Assembly (NCBI RefSeq): GCF_001039355.2
Contig: NW_019775508.1
Span: 287,893 to 351,892 of the forward strand
Direction: 5' to 3'
Length of the DNA: 64,000 nt
DNA from: Lingula anatina
Taxonomy: Eukaryota; Brachiopoda; Lingulata; Lingulida; Lingulidae
Shown one piece after another: positions 39,001-54,400 of this stretch. How positions within the stretch are numbered: the first letter of the stretch is position 1; each line of letters starts with the position of its first letter. The translations under genes were made by a program, and so were the position numbers. Below the pieces are notes generated by a model. The model ran no database searches, was not told the DNA's origin, and was given only the letters and a program-made list of their open reading frames with translations.

Positions 39001-42000
39001 CTAGAGTGATAACAGTCAAATGGCATGTATGTCCTGCCACCTTTAACAAAAACTTATTCCATAGAGAAAAAAGTCACAATAACACGATTTCATCTACTCT
39101 TACTTTACAGTTATTGCACAAAAGATACACCTCTTTGGTCTAAGAAGTCTAAGTGCCCATGTGACAGTTTTACAAAATTGGGTTTACGTACTTCAGTTCA
39201 AAACAAACCCAAAGTACTCTACTTCAATAAATTAATTGTGTGTAACACTGGCAATGTATCTTTTATAATAAAACAGATACTCTATTTCATTTCATTGGAC
39301 TGCTACATGTAGTAACTACCACCAATTTATCATTTTAAAATGGGAAAAACATTGGTCCAAAAGTTTAGATCAGTTTTGGTGCTCTAGCTCTTTTGTTAAA
39401 CAGCCCCCATGTCTAAAGAGTAACATTAACCTTCCTTAGAAGACAGAAAACAAATCCAATCAAATGTCTGTTCAAAAAAGCTTTTAGCCTATTTGGCAAA
39501 GTTCACCTTTAATGGACAATTTCCATCGACAAGAGCTTCCAGATTGGAAATCATCAGCATTATTTGCCCAACAGAGATTAAGGAAATGACTTAATTTCTG
39601 AGGCAGACTTTGTTCCAAGGGGGAAGTTCCCTGAGGGGCTAGAATAATTAAATGGACTTGCAAATTGGTCATTTTGCCCAGCAGTATTTAGAATGGAAGA
39701 GACAGGTGGTGGGTGATCTATGTATTCATCGAAAAATGGAAGAAAATCTTAACAACTTTAATGAAAACATGACAAGAAATCTTAGACTATTATTTCATTA
39801 AAATCACTTGGGATATCTCCCTTCTCATGGGACATGTGGCTTGTTCTGTTGTAATTTGTCAGGCACTTGACAAATGCCCTTGATTCTATGGGAATGTGAG
39901 GTTAGAAGGATTTTGTGGAGACAAACTCGGATGGCAAAAACATCCCAAGAGTATTCAATGAACTTTGTAAAATATTACATTCTTCTTGTGATAGTTATAT
40001 CTGATCCTCGTAAAAATATACATATTTAAATGAACCAATATCAAGCAATTTATCCAGACTTTAATGGAAGTTTAAGAAACAGGGCGGTGTAAACCAAGAG
40101 ATTGTAGAACAAAATTCATCCATCTACTCTTGATGTGAATGCCCCCATATATCAATGCATTCATTTTTCTGTAATATTAAACTGTGTTTGATGGGCTGTT
40201 TTGACATGTCATTATACACATAGATATATACAGACTACACAGACCAGCTTTCAGGTGTTCTAACTTCATGGAGGTACATTATTGTACATAAATTACTAGT
40301 GAGCATCATCTAATGATACTGCTATCAATTTTGCGACCATTTTTTCTCCAAGCCTTCTGAGGCAGAACAGGTAAAGTGATGACAGGTGAGGGAATAGGCA
40401 GGTTTAGACAAATCTCAGGTGTCCTACATGTATCTGTTCTTAGAGTCCTAGGTAATAATTTGACTTAATTACGTACCTTACGGGGAAAGGAGGGCACATG
40501 TCTTTAAGTCACTAAAGATTAAACCAACTTTAATAAAATTCAATTGTTAGGGAACTCACCTTGAACCAAGATGGCAGTTCTTTGCTAAGTGTAAACATGC
40601 TTTTATTACCAACAAAAATTAAAATATGGGTACAGCAGGTTGTTATATTGAAACATCTGCCTCAATGTGTTAAATAAGAAAATAGTACCCATTCATAAAA
40701 ACACATTTATTCAGCTCTGTTTACTTTTTTTATTCAAACGATAAACATCTGCCCGTGTTTTTTTTCCTTTTCTTTTTGTTGATTTTTGTTCTTCTTTTTC
40801 ACTTGGCATGTTTCTCAATAAAAGCAGTTGATTCAGCATGATTTAGAAAAAGTGTACTGGTTAGTTTATTTCTAATCTCTTAATGTTAAAAACTTAATAT
40901 CTTTAAAATGTTTTCCTATTATTGATTAAGATGCCTACCAAAAAATCCAATGCTTTTTTAACCTTAATGTTTCATTTCAGCATTCTTTGTTTTATGAAAA
41001 GCATTTTAATAAATATTATAAAATATATAAACTTATACATGTCAAAAGTCCTAAAAACAGCATTTTTAGCAATTAGGAAAAACTAGTATCAAGTATATAG
41101 AACCTAATAGGGCATCTAGTAGAGCATACCTCATCCATATTAGCCTAAATTGGTTTCTAGTGCTTATTAAGTATGTGAAGATAGGCATAATTACAGATTA
41201 ATTCTACTTTACTAGTCTGTGCAAGGAAAACAATTTTTATTTTTATAACTGTTGAGGGCATGAAGTCCAGTAAAGGGTTATGGAATGAAGAAGTGACATG
41301 CATTTTTTCTTAATTAATCTTACTTGGACAGAGTTAAGTAATATTCTAGAAATACTGGATTAAAGGTTAGTTTAATATGCTAACTGCTGGTTTCTGTGTT
41401 CTAAGAGAATAGGAGTGTGTTATACCATATATATACTACGGACCTGGGGGTATTAGTTAAAAACTATCTACAAATAGGTGTGATAGGAAGAAATGGATTA
41501 CCTAGGGTACTGGTCTGCAGGTGGTCTGTTTGGGTGGAGAGCTGGGGGGGTTCCACCCAGGGGCCCGGGGCGCAGGATCTGTCGTGCCAAGCCATGCCTG
41601 TGAGTGAAAATGTGATAAACCCTCTAGATACAACAACACAATAATACTGAAAATTATACCACTGCTAACCTTAGGTGGTGGATAATACATTGTAACAGTA
41701 CTGCTTATTATATATATATACCATGGGTAAGTGTATGGTCTGCTCGGGCAGAAACCTTAACAAGTTTCGATCAACTAATTGTAATTAAGTGTACCATGAC
41801 TTAAAAATATCTCAAGGTTATAAAACTGCAGAAGTAATCTTCCTCCAAGACATACTATAATTCAACATAGCACCTTCATGATAAACTCCTTAAGTATTAA
41901 AACAAGCAAATATGGAGTAAACAGAATATCAAAAACCATTTTATTTTTCTGATAAAATACACCAATTATTGCAGAAAATGATACAGATGAATTCTAGTAA

Positions 42001-45000
42001 TCTATTTAATCATGAATCTTCCCTTGTTTATATTCTTAATAAATTATATACAAAATGTTCTTAAAACATATTAGGATGTTATTAAATGCTATCACTTTAT
42101 TAAGAAATTAGATTATTTAGGCAATATGCTGACCTTATCAGTGAGGTATATCTAGATGCTCAAATGAGTATGATCCCATTTTTTTTTGGTCCAACTCCAA
42201 TGAGGAAATCTTTTTTTACTTGTACAGTCAAGTCTAATAACATGGTCTGATGATCAAATTTTAAAATTTCAACTGCCAAATAAATAACTGCCATCAGACA
42301 AAGTTCCATATGTGTTTCAGCAGCCAGTAAGGTGTACAAAGGGGCCATCAGCTGCCCACCACCTGCTCCCATTGAGTGTCTGTGGGCCCTGGCAGCAGGT
42401 GAACACATAAAGGTGGCCCACGCAGAGGGGTTGTGTGTGCACCTTTACTGTACACCTTGATAACACCATGGCAACCTTATATAACATACACACTTATTCA
42501 TTATATGTTTTTGGACTTTTTCTCTGCTTACTGGAGGATTGGTGGCTCTTTAGAAGTGAGGTTGACAATCTGTAAAATTTTTACATTTATTTAAAAGTTT
42601 TGGGTCTCATCAGTCCTATTCCATGTCGCTCGTGGATTTGTGTTTGTTGGTCATGTCATTTATGCAGACAAATTACGCAAAGAGCACTGTAATGACAAAT
42701 GTTAGCTTCAGTTGCTTCAACTGGGTCCTTGTATGTCTCGGTAGGCCTTAAATCTCTTGACTTAGAACATAATCTCTCATCTGCTGTACTAAATGCAGTA
42801 TCAGTCATTTTTCTTAACATCAACAATAGGTTAATAGCTTTTATACACACTTAAATCCCATATTCTCTTAAATACTATTTATAAAGAATTATTTATATTT
42901 ATATTTATATTATTTAGCACTATTTATAAAAAATAAAAAAAAAAAATAATAATAAAAATTCAATAGTTCAATAGCGAAAAAAAAAAAATCCCATAAGCAA
43001 GTAATCAATACATTATGGCGGATCCTTGCACTGGTTCCTCCTCTTCGTAATTAAAGGATTGTGCAGCAGATCATTAAGTCATATTGATCATCCTGTATTA
43101 CGTACATGTAACCTTCAATTCAGTCATGTTAATATTAACACAAGCTTTAGGGCTTGGATTTGGTGTATCATATTATAAATTTTAGTTTTACATGATTGTG
43201 TGAAGAAAGAGACATTTCATATAAATTGATTACATATGTGTATAATTTCAAAATACTTTATTATTGTTCATGAATATGATGAATATGTCTGGTTTATCAG
43301 TCTAAAGTTATAAATTTATTTGTCACCTACTTTATGAATTTTTTTCAAGAGTATGGTTTAAATAAAATATAATTTTTGAAACAAAACCATTGCCAACTAA
43401 ACAAAAAGCATATCAAAATATTTTCTACATAATAATAAGAATAATTATGAAAAAAATTAAAAGTAATACAAGTAAAGCTAGTCTGGGTGTCATACATATG
43501 CCATAGTTCTTTCTGGTACAGGCTTTATATAAATTTTTCATACACTGAGTACATGCACTATCCACAATAAAATCATCAAATATTCATTGCGTTTCCATTG
43601 TCTGGATTAAGGATGTATGTCTGCCTGGAGTCCATTATTTATCTGCATAGTTTATAATACTCTATAGACACAAATTATACTGAGGAGATGACAGTCTCCC
43701 ATATAGTCCAGCAGTAATATCAGTATAGGGGACCCCTATCTTATATTCAAGGGGTATATATGAGCTGTAAGGTTGAACATATTTATTAGTATTATAGCAT
43801 TTTCAAATATTGTTAAAAACTGAAATTATGTTTTATAAAATTTAAGTATTGCTTATCTCTGCTGCTTTGTGCTTGTTTTGTCATATGGACAATATCTTAC
43901 CACAATATACTGTTGCAATGATGGAGGTAATTAATGCAGAACTTACATCTTATACGATAGCCATTTGTATAGCTCTTTCATCTCTTTAGTGACTCTTTAC
44001 ATCATCTGAACCTGCATTCCCCTGATTATTTGATGAAAACAGAGAATGGAATGGTAGATTTAATGGTAATTTATTATTTTCTCACTTTGCATTCCACAAC
44101 ACACAAGGCTCTATTGCCATGGCAACCACAACATTAACTGTCCCTTGCCAGGTTTTTTCCATCACCATAACCACCTAACTGTCCATCACACCATATCTAG
44201 ATAACCCATCTAATCACAATGTGACTGTCAGAAACAAAAGGAAATGATATTTCTATCACATCAAAAACACATCTTCATCAACTGAACTGTTCAGGTGCAT
44301 TGTTTGCATGTATCTGTCAAAGAGTTCTGAGAAAATGACAAAACAATGTGTCAAACCAAGAGTAATAAGTGAGGTCCAACAACAAATAAAGCAGATCGAT
44401 TTGACAAACCACTCATTCCCACTTAGAATCACATGTCAAATTAAAAGCATGTACTAAGTTCTCAATGAAAATTATATCTAAAACAGTGAAGAAAATATAT
44501 AAAAAAATGACAATTCACAAAAATCAAAAGAAATTGAAAAGAAAGCTGATGCTTACCTCCAGCCACCATCTTGTCAAACATGAACACGATTTCTTCAAAT
44601 AATACACAGACACTGAGGCAAAACTGTATGTATGTATGCTTATGTATATGCACACACACACAGACAATTTTTTCAACTTAAGTGATACACAGGGAAGCCA
44701 CAGACAACAATAATAATGTTCAGTGCGACACAACACTGACAGCTAAGCTACTGACACCAACACCGTAGTACAACTGTTCCTAGCAGACTACAAGAACCAT
44801 TGGCCGCCCCAGTGTCATATTGATTTATAGACCCTCACTGTCTTTGTGCTTTGTCTTGGTAATCAGGAGGAGGGCTTTAACACTGATTAATGAGATCACA
44901 TTTTCCAGGGGAACACACGACATTCTATGTCAGAAATCAAGGACATCCACCAAACAACCAGCAAGTTTCTTGACCAAAATTATTAAATCATCATTATCTC

Positions 45001-48000
45001 TTCATTTTGACATATACTATTTTTTCAAGACAAAAATTTATTTATATATATTGTCTTCAATTTTATCAAATCTAATTTTTGATTCATGAGTTGTCAACAT
45101 GCTCACTGATTTAAAGCTGAAGCCCTTATGTCTCTCCCTAAGAGATTATGTGCCAATTTTAATCCTATCACCTGCCCTAACAGCTGTCAATTAGGCCTTT
45201 GCCTTCTGTTCTTCAAGATTCAATCAGAAACCTGCTCAGGGAATAGAATGCAAATTTCAGGTGTCTAAGATTGACCCCTAACAAAGGGACTTAGCCTTGA
45301 CAACTGGACCTCTACAATAAAGCTGTGAAGCAGGGGAGATACGAAAAGTGTTAGTGATTGGTCCAAGTAAAGCCCTGTCAATCATGGACACGTGCCTGTG
45401 CTGATCACAGTTATCCAGCCACTGTTGTCACAGCCATCACCTTGTTTAAGATGAATAATGATTGGCTCCCTCTCTCCTACCTGTCATTATGGGACATCAG
45501 CATAACAAAACCACATGACCTGGTGAACACAGACGGCCTTCCCTGGCACGCGCCAGCTGCCAGTAACACAGTCCCATTCACTATGACCACTATGGAGTAC
45601 TGCACTTTCCCATGCAATTCCACTGTATTTTAACCTCATCAACATTAAAGTCTGCAGCCTTTTATATATCTCCCCCTTGGGTTGTTTAAAGCAAACTTTC
45701 CAATGAAATTATGAGAGTTCAGTTTTCATATGTGATATATAAAAAATGAAGCTTTCTAATTAAGTGTCCTCGACATCAATCACCTTAACAGTTATCTGCC
45801 TTGGGACAACACGGTCCCCACTTTAGCTAATGGGTTTCTTTATGGGTATCAGCACATTTCCAACTCACATCCCACTTAATGGACCTTGGTGTGAATTTTT
45901 GGCCTAATTCTTTCTACTATTGAGTAAATAAATTACAGTATATCTTATTTTTTAGTAATAAAAACAGTTTGAAAACCACAATCTATTTAAAAGAAACAAT
46001 TGTATATTTAACTGTAAATTTTAGAAATCTTTTTACAAATTTTATTAGTATTGTGATTAAACTGATGTAATTTTCATATTTTCTCACCAAATAAAGTATC
46101 TTCCAATTTGTTTTAGTCAAATATTTTTCTGTCATCTGAAAAACCATCCCTTCATAGGAATGTTTCAGTAACAGTGACAAAATTAAAGATACAAATGTAT
46201 ACTTCGAATAAATGTTCTATATTAGTCAAAAGAACAATCACAATAATTGTCATTTTTAGGGTATATCAATGAAAAATGTGAAATATCTATTTGGATTTGA
46301 AACATACTCTGCACATGCACATTGGAGACCTCTAAATTTAGGTCCAGGCCTAAATAATGACGGCAATCACTGACTACATCTGAAGAAAAATATTGATATG
46401 CAAGTTCAATTAAAATAATATCAATCAAGCTGAATGAAGAATGCACACATATTCAGGAAGTAGAAGAAAGCCTGGCATCTGTGGCCTGAAGAATCGTGCG
46501 AGCTTGTACAAACTAACACACTATGTTTGTTGTCATATCATACATCTTTGTGTAAAGAAAGAAAATCTCAGGTATTAGAGGGGCAGGTGGTGATGTTTGC
46601 CGCCCTTTATATCAACTTACTAGAGGTCTGCCTCTAAACAAAGATTGGCGCGTGCCTCTAATCAAACCAAGACAATAACTCCACCTTATGGACAGCCAAC
46701 AACCTTCTAGTGTTGATTACAAATAATTCCATTCATATTACAGTACACAATATTGTGAGAGGGCAGCCTAAGCTCTCAATATAACTGACCCAGACAAAGG
46801 AATCTAATAATGTACACTATTTAGCAGTTTTGTATGGGTAATATCAATGAAAATCAGGTCTTGCCATATGGCTATATACTTGAACTCAATGGCCATCTTA
46901 GAAATCAATAGAATAGACATGGCCCATGTTTTTATCATAACTGTATTACACTCAACAGTCTTCAGATCAATATACTGATTCACATCCTTCGTAGGACTTA
47001 ATCTTGTTAAATGGGTAAGAAAGCTTGCTTCCTGTAAAATCACCACTGCGTCCAAATTTCTCTCTGGCTATTGTTCTTGGTTCCGTGGGAACAGGCTGAC
47101 GTGTGACCAGAGGAGTTAATTATAGAGAAGTAGTGCTAGTTCAAATATTTCACTCTGGGAGACAAATTTGTAGTCTAAGAAAAGGAAATTGCAACCATTA
47201 TAAAGAACATGCCATTCACTGTTGAGTACAGTTGAATTTATTTTCCTTTCATAATTTCCATCTGTACTAAGGATCAGAGGGTTGAAGTTCCCACAATTTA
47301 AATATTGCATTACACAGTTATGATATTTAAACCAATTCAATTGAAGTGAATCTACATGAAGGCCTAGATAAGGGAAGATAAATTGTAGATTTACTATTAT
47401 ATTCCAACTCTTACATAAAATTTAACAAATGAATGAATAAATAAATGAAAATAGTTAGTGTGAATTTTACAAAGAGAATAATTTTAGAAAACATAGTTCA
47501 TGTATTTTTATGTAATTTCAAATAGAGATTTTGGTGTTTTTCAATCCAGGATACATGTTCTGTAGTAAAACAAGTCTGCAGTAAAATGAAGAATCATCCA
47601 CATACAATAATAGTAAATAACTCTGCAGTAAAACAAAACGGGTTGAGACTAAAACCACAAAGGGTACAGTAAAGGTGGTGGTGGTGGTACAATTAAGAAT
47701 CACCCATCTAAAATAAGAGTCATTTTTTACTTTTGTTAAACAACACAATACATGTCCCTGTATGCTTATTTACAGGTAAGTGTTCTACTACTTATTCATC
47801 TTGGCTCAAAGTAAACAAATATTGTCAGTCTTAAAGTTGAAATAACTTTTGTCGATATACATATGCTCTTTTGTAAAGCCATCCAAAGTTGTCTGTATTG
47901 CTGCAACACATGAAGTGTAGGTGGGGTGGTGCAAACAATGATGTTCACATGTCATATACAGAATTGAAAACTAAAAAGAAAGGGGCTTCTGGTATATTTT

Positions 48001-51000
48001 CAAGAAGCCATCAAAAAATATTAAATAATTTACACTTGGATAAGGATTTGGGTAACCATAAATTAATCATAACATATGAAGTGTGGAACAGAGAAAAACA
48101 AAGCAAACAAGCAAAAATCTATTAAAATTTATAAATAAATTTGAAGCTTTATGAGCTGCCATTTAGCAACCCTAGATATATACCTTGTTTAATTCTAATG
48201 GTTAAATGTTAAATCAAATCAAATGTCTGAAATAACAATTATTTGCCAAAAAAAAAAAAAATCAATAACCAATTATCACAGTGACAAGACTGCAGGCATA
48301 GAGCAGAAATAAATTGTGTAAATGGCATAGATTCAATTTAAAGAAATGTTACAAAAACAAAATGCTACTTTACCAAAATGCTACTAAAAAAAGGTACATT
48401 TTCAAATATGATCAGACTTAATACATTATTGGCGTGGAATGCTTCATCATCAGAAATGGATTTTTATTGTACTTTCAATACTTTTGCCAGAATGCCTTAT
48501 GTCATCATCACCTAATTCATTGAAAACACTTTATCCAAATGTGTTTTCCAGATTATTTTCAAAAATCTTTATGAGTGAAAATCACTACCATCTCTTGACT
48601 TAAAAGTTTCTATGCCCGATCTCAAATTCAGAAGTAATATGCATGTATTTTCAATAGCTTATCTAATATGTTTCAAGCACACATTTGTAAGTCAATTTGC
48701 TTTTATTGAATTTGTCCCCCTTTTTAAATATGTACTGCAATGGACTAGTGATAGATAGCACAAAGTCATGTGTTCATGTTAAATTTAGAAAAGGGTAGGG
48801 TGGGTAAAATGGTCATCAAATTAATCTCTTCCTCACTTAATAGAAAACCCCAGATCTCCCTATAAGTGCCCCTGTGTGTTATCTCAACATATAGATTTGG
48901 AGTCCATCTAACTAGCTACCAGACAATTTTATTGACTTCTGTTATCATTTTGGTCTTAACTTCTTTGCTTACAAAGAATTGGGCTCTTATTATAGCTGAC
49001 CAACCGAAAAGAACAATTGGACAAATTGGAAAAATAGACTTCTGTAATGTCGGCTGCCAAGTTCACCATTGGACGAACCCCTTTAGCATAAAAAAGTATG
49101 GGAAATTTTCTACTTGAACTTTTGCTCATCTGCTGGATGCAATGGATCATGACATGAATGCTTTCTGATTATATCTCATGCATTTATTACCATATGGCCA
49201 CTATAATCAGAAAGCTATACTCCCTATACTTAAAACCAGTGCATGTGAACATAAGTTTTTACATCAACTTAAAAATTTGGTATCATTCATGTATGATAGG
49301 TTACATTCTGTATTTAGTAATGCAGAATTTGAGTGTCTACAGCTAGACGGATTAAATTCATATTGTGTATAAATAAATTGCCATGGGGACAAAAATTATA
49401 AATAAGTGAATCACACACGTACATTTGCTACCTGTGCTTCTTTGTATTTTAAGTTCTCCATTCTCAGTTTTATGTAACATCTTTAGCTATCTGAATGCAG
49501 GAACTATCTTTCCATGTCCTAATTTACTCCCAACAAAAATCAATAATCCATTTTCAGATAGAGCCTCTGATTCAATTTGATAAGCTTTTAGGTTTGAAAT
49601 AAATCCTGCTGCACACAGTGGCCCTGGGGAAACAATTGCCTCTTCAATCAAAACAACACACAATTTACGTCCATGCATGTAGGTGTAGATTTTTTAACCT
49701 GAAGTTTGTTCAATATACATTAGGCTGTGGCCATTAATGCCTTTTACATATTATATGCCTGATACAAGTACAGTATTTGCATTGTGGATGTCACTGTTCT
49801 GAAACATTTTTTGATAATTTAACTTATCTCTGCAAATCAGTTTATATTAATTTTTCACGTAAAGCATTTCTCCTACTTAGACCAGTGTCTTTCCTTCCCA
49901 AACTATTGTTCCATGACAACAAATCTTGGTGCACTGCCAGGTTGAACATGTTAACAACACTTAAGTGGTATATCTGCAATCATGGAAATTGTGTTGGTGA
50001 AAGAAAATATTGATTAAAGTTGTTAAGCTGATAGCATTGATCCTCCGTCCCACTGGCCAAGTGTGGTTACTTCACACCCCTCTTGCACAACAGTCTATAG
50101 CAATAGTACATGTATGTGTATTCTAAACAAAATTCTCATTCATTCACGAGTTTACACAATTAGACTACAGGAGGGCATTTTTTCTTATTATTTTAATAAA
50201 ATTTAAATGTTTTAAGAGTTATGAGTTAAAATTACATGCTTGTCATAAGTATCCACTACTTATCATTATGCTGACATTTTGAGAATATTCAGGCCCTTAT
50301 ACATGAATGTCAGACAACTAACTAGTGAGACAACCCAATAAAAACACTTTCACTCAATTGAATATTTTGCGATAGCTTCCTGGGTGCTAATTTCTTTTCT
50401 ACTGCTGCCCACATACATAAAACACAGAACTTCAATTCCATTAAAACTCTTACATGTGTCTATTGAATAAATGGCTGGCTATAATTACCCCCAGGAATTA
50501 CTTGGTTCCATCAGCTTCTGACATGAGACAGACATTCTGTGCCATGGGAATCAACAACACATGCAGTGAGCATGCCGCTAGATACGAGTTCCTGAGTTAG
50601 TCCAGCATGGGGACTTAGAAAAGATGGTTTGATTTGCATGATCCTGTATTGAAAAAAAGTTAAGATACGTTGGTCATGCAGGATGGCAAATGTCCATCCA
50701 GGCCTACAAAATGAGAGAGTGAATGTTCTGTTTTATCCAGCAGTATGATTTCACATTATTAAGAGAAAATAAAATCTAATTCTGTGTGGACCTGCAGCCA
50801 TATATAATTACAGTAATTACTTGATCTTTTCAATGGGAAAAAATTGTGAATTGTACAGGAAAAATGAAAACTTTGTTTCACATCACTTCTTGGCCATCCA
50901 TTTTTTTAGGATGAAACTCTATGTGTAACCCTAATTTTTGCCCCAAGGAATAAAGAGAAGCATATATACACAGTTTCACCAAATTCCTAATTTCATATTT

Positions 51001-51417
51001 TAATTATTTTCATCATAATAATGTGACAAATAATACAAAATATCTTAAAATTTCATTTAAATTTCACTATATCAGCTCTAAGTGGCTAGGAAAACACTCA
51101 AATGTGAAAGGCTAGCAATTTTCTTTACTGGAAGTGGGGATAAATTACAGTAAATGATGAGCTTTACAAAAAGTTGGTCCTTTAGTGATGTAGCATAGAA
51201 ATGCACTCAGCAGGTGCTCTCAACTGACTTATAATCTGGTTACTTCTGATAAAGATGTCCTGCAGAATTTGGCGATTGTATATGACAGCAAGTATTGAAC
51301 TGAATAATAACGTGATGCAATAGCAGCTGGGATCCCTAGCTTACTCCACCACTACTGCATTCAACAATATTCTATGGAGTTGAACTTCAACTGACAGGAA
51401 CTGCAATGGATGTGATA

Positions 51418-51460
<43 letters not shown>

Positions 51461-54400
51461 CAATTTAAGTTTCCATTTTTTTCTGTTGTTAAAAAGCATA
51501 TTTTCACTGATCCACTTTTATTGTATTGCTAAAACGCAAGTGAACAAAGATACAAATTTATACTCTTCAGTATTATTCTCGTGAAAATTATGAAAAACTC
51601 TATGGAAATATCCCTTTAACAGGCCTTATAAACTGATTAGGCGTTTACTAACACTACCCACAGATCTTTTAGCACTAACACCCATATTTACCACATAACC
51701 CACAAATTAACCAGCACTACCAGAGCAGATGAATGTTAGTGCTAGGTATCGCTTTGTTGGTGTTAAATAATTGTACAGTGTGTTGGTTAATTCATGGGTT
51801 TTGTGGTTAATATGGACGTGCTAAAAGATCTGCAGTTTGTGTTAGTAAATGCTTTATCCATTTATAAGGCCTGTTTAAGTTGTAATTACCACAATTATTC
51901 CAGAATGGGACTACGATGATGTGAAATTTGGCAGAGACAACAACAGATCTAGAGAGACTGTAGCAGACTCAGGAGTACAAATTTTGGAGATTCAATGTGT
52001 ACAAGAAAAACCTCAAAAGTTTAATAATGAAATAAAATGAAGGAAAGAAGGACTTAATAAGGCAGCAAATAAAAGGATTGTTCATTCATTTTATCAATTT
52101 GACCACTGAAAAAACATTTGAAAATTAATCATATAACAAAATTTATTTCACTAGAAATCTTGCACAAAATATACAGAAAGTAATAAGAAATTCATGGTAA
52201 AAAGTAAATCATTTCTTATGTGACTCAACATGTTATTTTAACCAATGTAACATGGACTTTGACTCCTTCATTAAAGGGCCTAAATCATATGGCAGACCCA
52301 ACGTTGACATCGTAACTTCCAAAGCTCAGATTCCGATGCCATAATGACTGAAATGTCTTGCTTCATTGGTTCAAAATTTTTAGAAATCTATTTTCCAACT
52401 GTTATAATATTGCCTCCACAATCAGAACTATATATTCAGATAAAATTATATCTCTCCTAAGGCATCCAAGGAAACAAGTCAGACAATCTATTGATTCAGG
52501 AATAAAGTGTGTTTTCTAGCACAGGTCATCATCCTCAGCCAAGGACAAAGATGCAAGCATCTATACAAATTAAGATTCCACCTGATAACAAAAGATTGCA
52601 GTCAGACTGCTCTTAAAGCCCAGTGAGAGAACACGTTTATGATTATGCTAGGTTATATACGCACACATGGGCCTTCTTGCTAAATTCTTTTTTCCCCTTC
52701 TCATTGTCATAATTTCATCACATCGCAACCTATATGTAAATATTTGTTTGGTGAAAATAAGATTGAATAACTGAATCAGTTGGTATTTTCTGCTGATTAG
52801 TAATAGTGGAACACATTTTACAGTTGTATGCTATATATAGAATCATTGACCCAAACAAGTACAGTTGCTTATAATGTGATTTCTTTTGCCTGTTTCATTA
52901 AAAACTCTATGTTGAAAAATATTTTGACCTGATATAGTGATGATTAACCTAGTATGTGAAGTCTCAAAAGATTGAAACCTAACATCCTCTGTTCCTTCTA
53001 ATATTTCAAATCCTTTCCTTAATTGCAGCTTCTACAGGAAAACAAGTCAATGATAATGAGACACATGTGACAGTGGCAGATATTTCCCTGTCAGAGCTTA
53101 TGAAATGACATGGGAACTGTTGATTTCTCCCAATTATCCTTGCAAACAATAAGCTGAGCTTGTACTTAATTATTTTCCCTGAGCTCATTATTTGCAAGAA
53201 TATACTTCTTTTTAAAGGTGATAGAGTATTTTCTTTTTCATTTTAAAACCAACTCTCTATAACTATCTACCTTAAACCTTTTAAACATTCTATATTTAAT
53301 GAAATGTTGCACAAATATTTACAGTACTTCTTATCTACCAAGAATGTTCAGCACAATCAGAGCTTTTTTTGTTGTATCACAACTATCACATTTCTCACCC
53401 AGAAGCAATGGAGAAACAAGAGAGGAGAATCTACTGCAAACACTTTTACCAACTTAAGCAAAAAACCTTTATAAAATGATGCATGTCTTTCAAATAAAAT
53501 ACAAATATTCCACTGACCTAAATCATCACTATATTTGTGTATCAGACCTGCTAAAAGAAGTACCATTCAAAATAGTTATCTTATTTCATTTCCAGTACAA
53601 AAAGAAAGCATTCATAAGGATCCTTTCTATAGATATTTCAAATTTAAAAAAAGAATAGAAATAAATGTATGTTAACTTCAACCACTGGGTGCCATTCAAT
53701 ACACTAATAAATAAATATGTGGTAATTACTATATAAATTCCAGCAACATATATTAATCATTTTATTTGAAAAAATGTTTTATAAGTAATTCTTCAAATAA
53801 ATGTTAAAAAAAGAAATAAATGTTAAAAAAGATAGTGACCCTGTGTGCGTCAGATAGTATACTGTTGTGTCTGGGTATGATAAGTTGCAAAAAATTAAAC
53901 ATAAGAAAAAGTGAGTCATTTGGAAAATTCATGTAATTATAGAAATTTGAAGGGAGAAGAATTGCAAGCCATGAGTAGGTGCAAGGTCAAAAACCAAAAA
54001 GGTAGTACAGGTTGGCTTGCAGGTAGAATACCTTTGTTCTTTACCAGATAGAATGTGAAAGACATACAATGTGAATTAAACCTTGATATAGTGATAAAAT
54101 CCTGGAAACTTCAGCAATTTTCCCAGTTTTACCAACTTGAAGGTAAACCCTACCCTAATCTGTATGGTAAGTTATGATCTATAAACCTGTTTTTGAGTCC
54201 TAAATTCTTTCAAGCAAAAGTAAAATATACCAGTCTCTATCCCCATTATGATTAAAAATATAAGAACTAGAATGCAAAAACGAGCCTTTGGATTGGGATT
54301 TTGTAAATGGTTTTGGATTTGGCATCCATTGGTGATTACATGAAAAGTGCTAAAATATCCAGGAAAATTTGTTAAATAGAGGATTAAAATACTGTGGGTG

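Noticed and set aside
42160-42408. 82-codon minus-strand frame
   Set aside because: It lies over the GC-rich inverted-repeat unit. The splice-compatible frame contains a stop, so it is not a CELF exon.
44524-44736. Minus-strand frame overlapping the candidate CELF start exon in another phase
   Set aside because: It would shift the frame on joining to the 129-nt exon. The phase-compatible reading beginning at 44581 is preferred.
45358-45633. 91-codon plus-strand frame in a GC-richer block
   Set aside because: Openness is explained by higher G+C. No motif, start context or splice sites.
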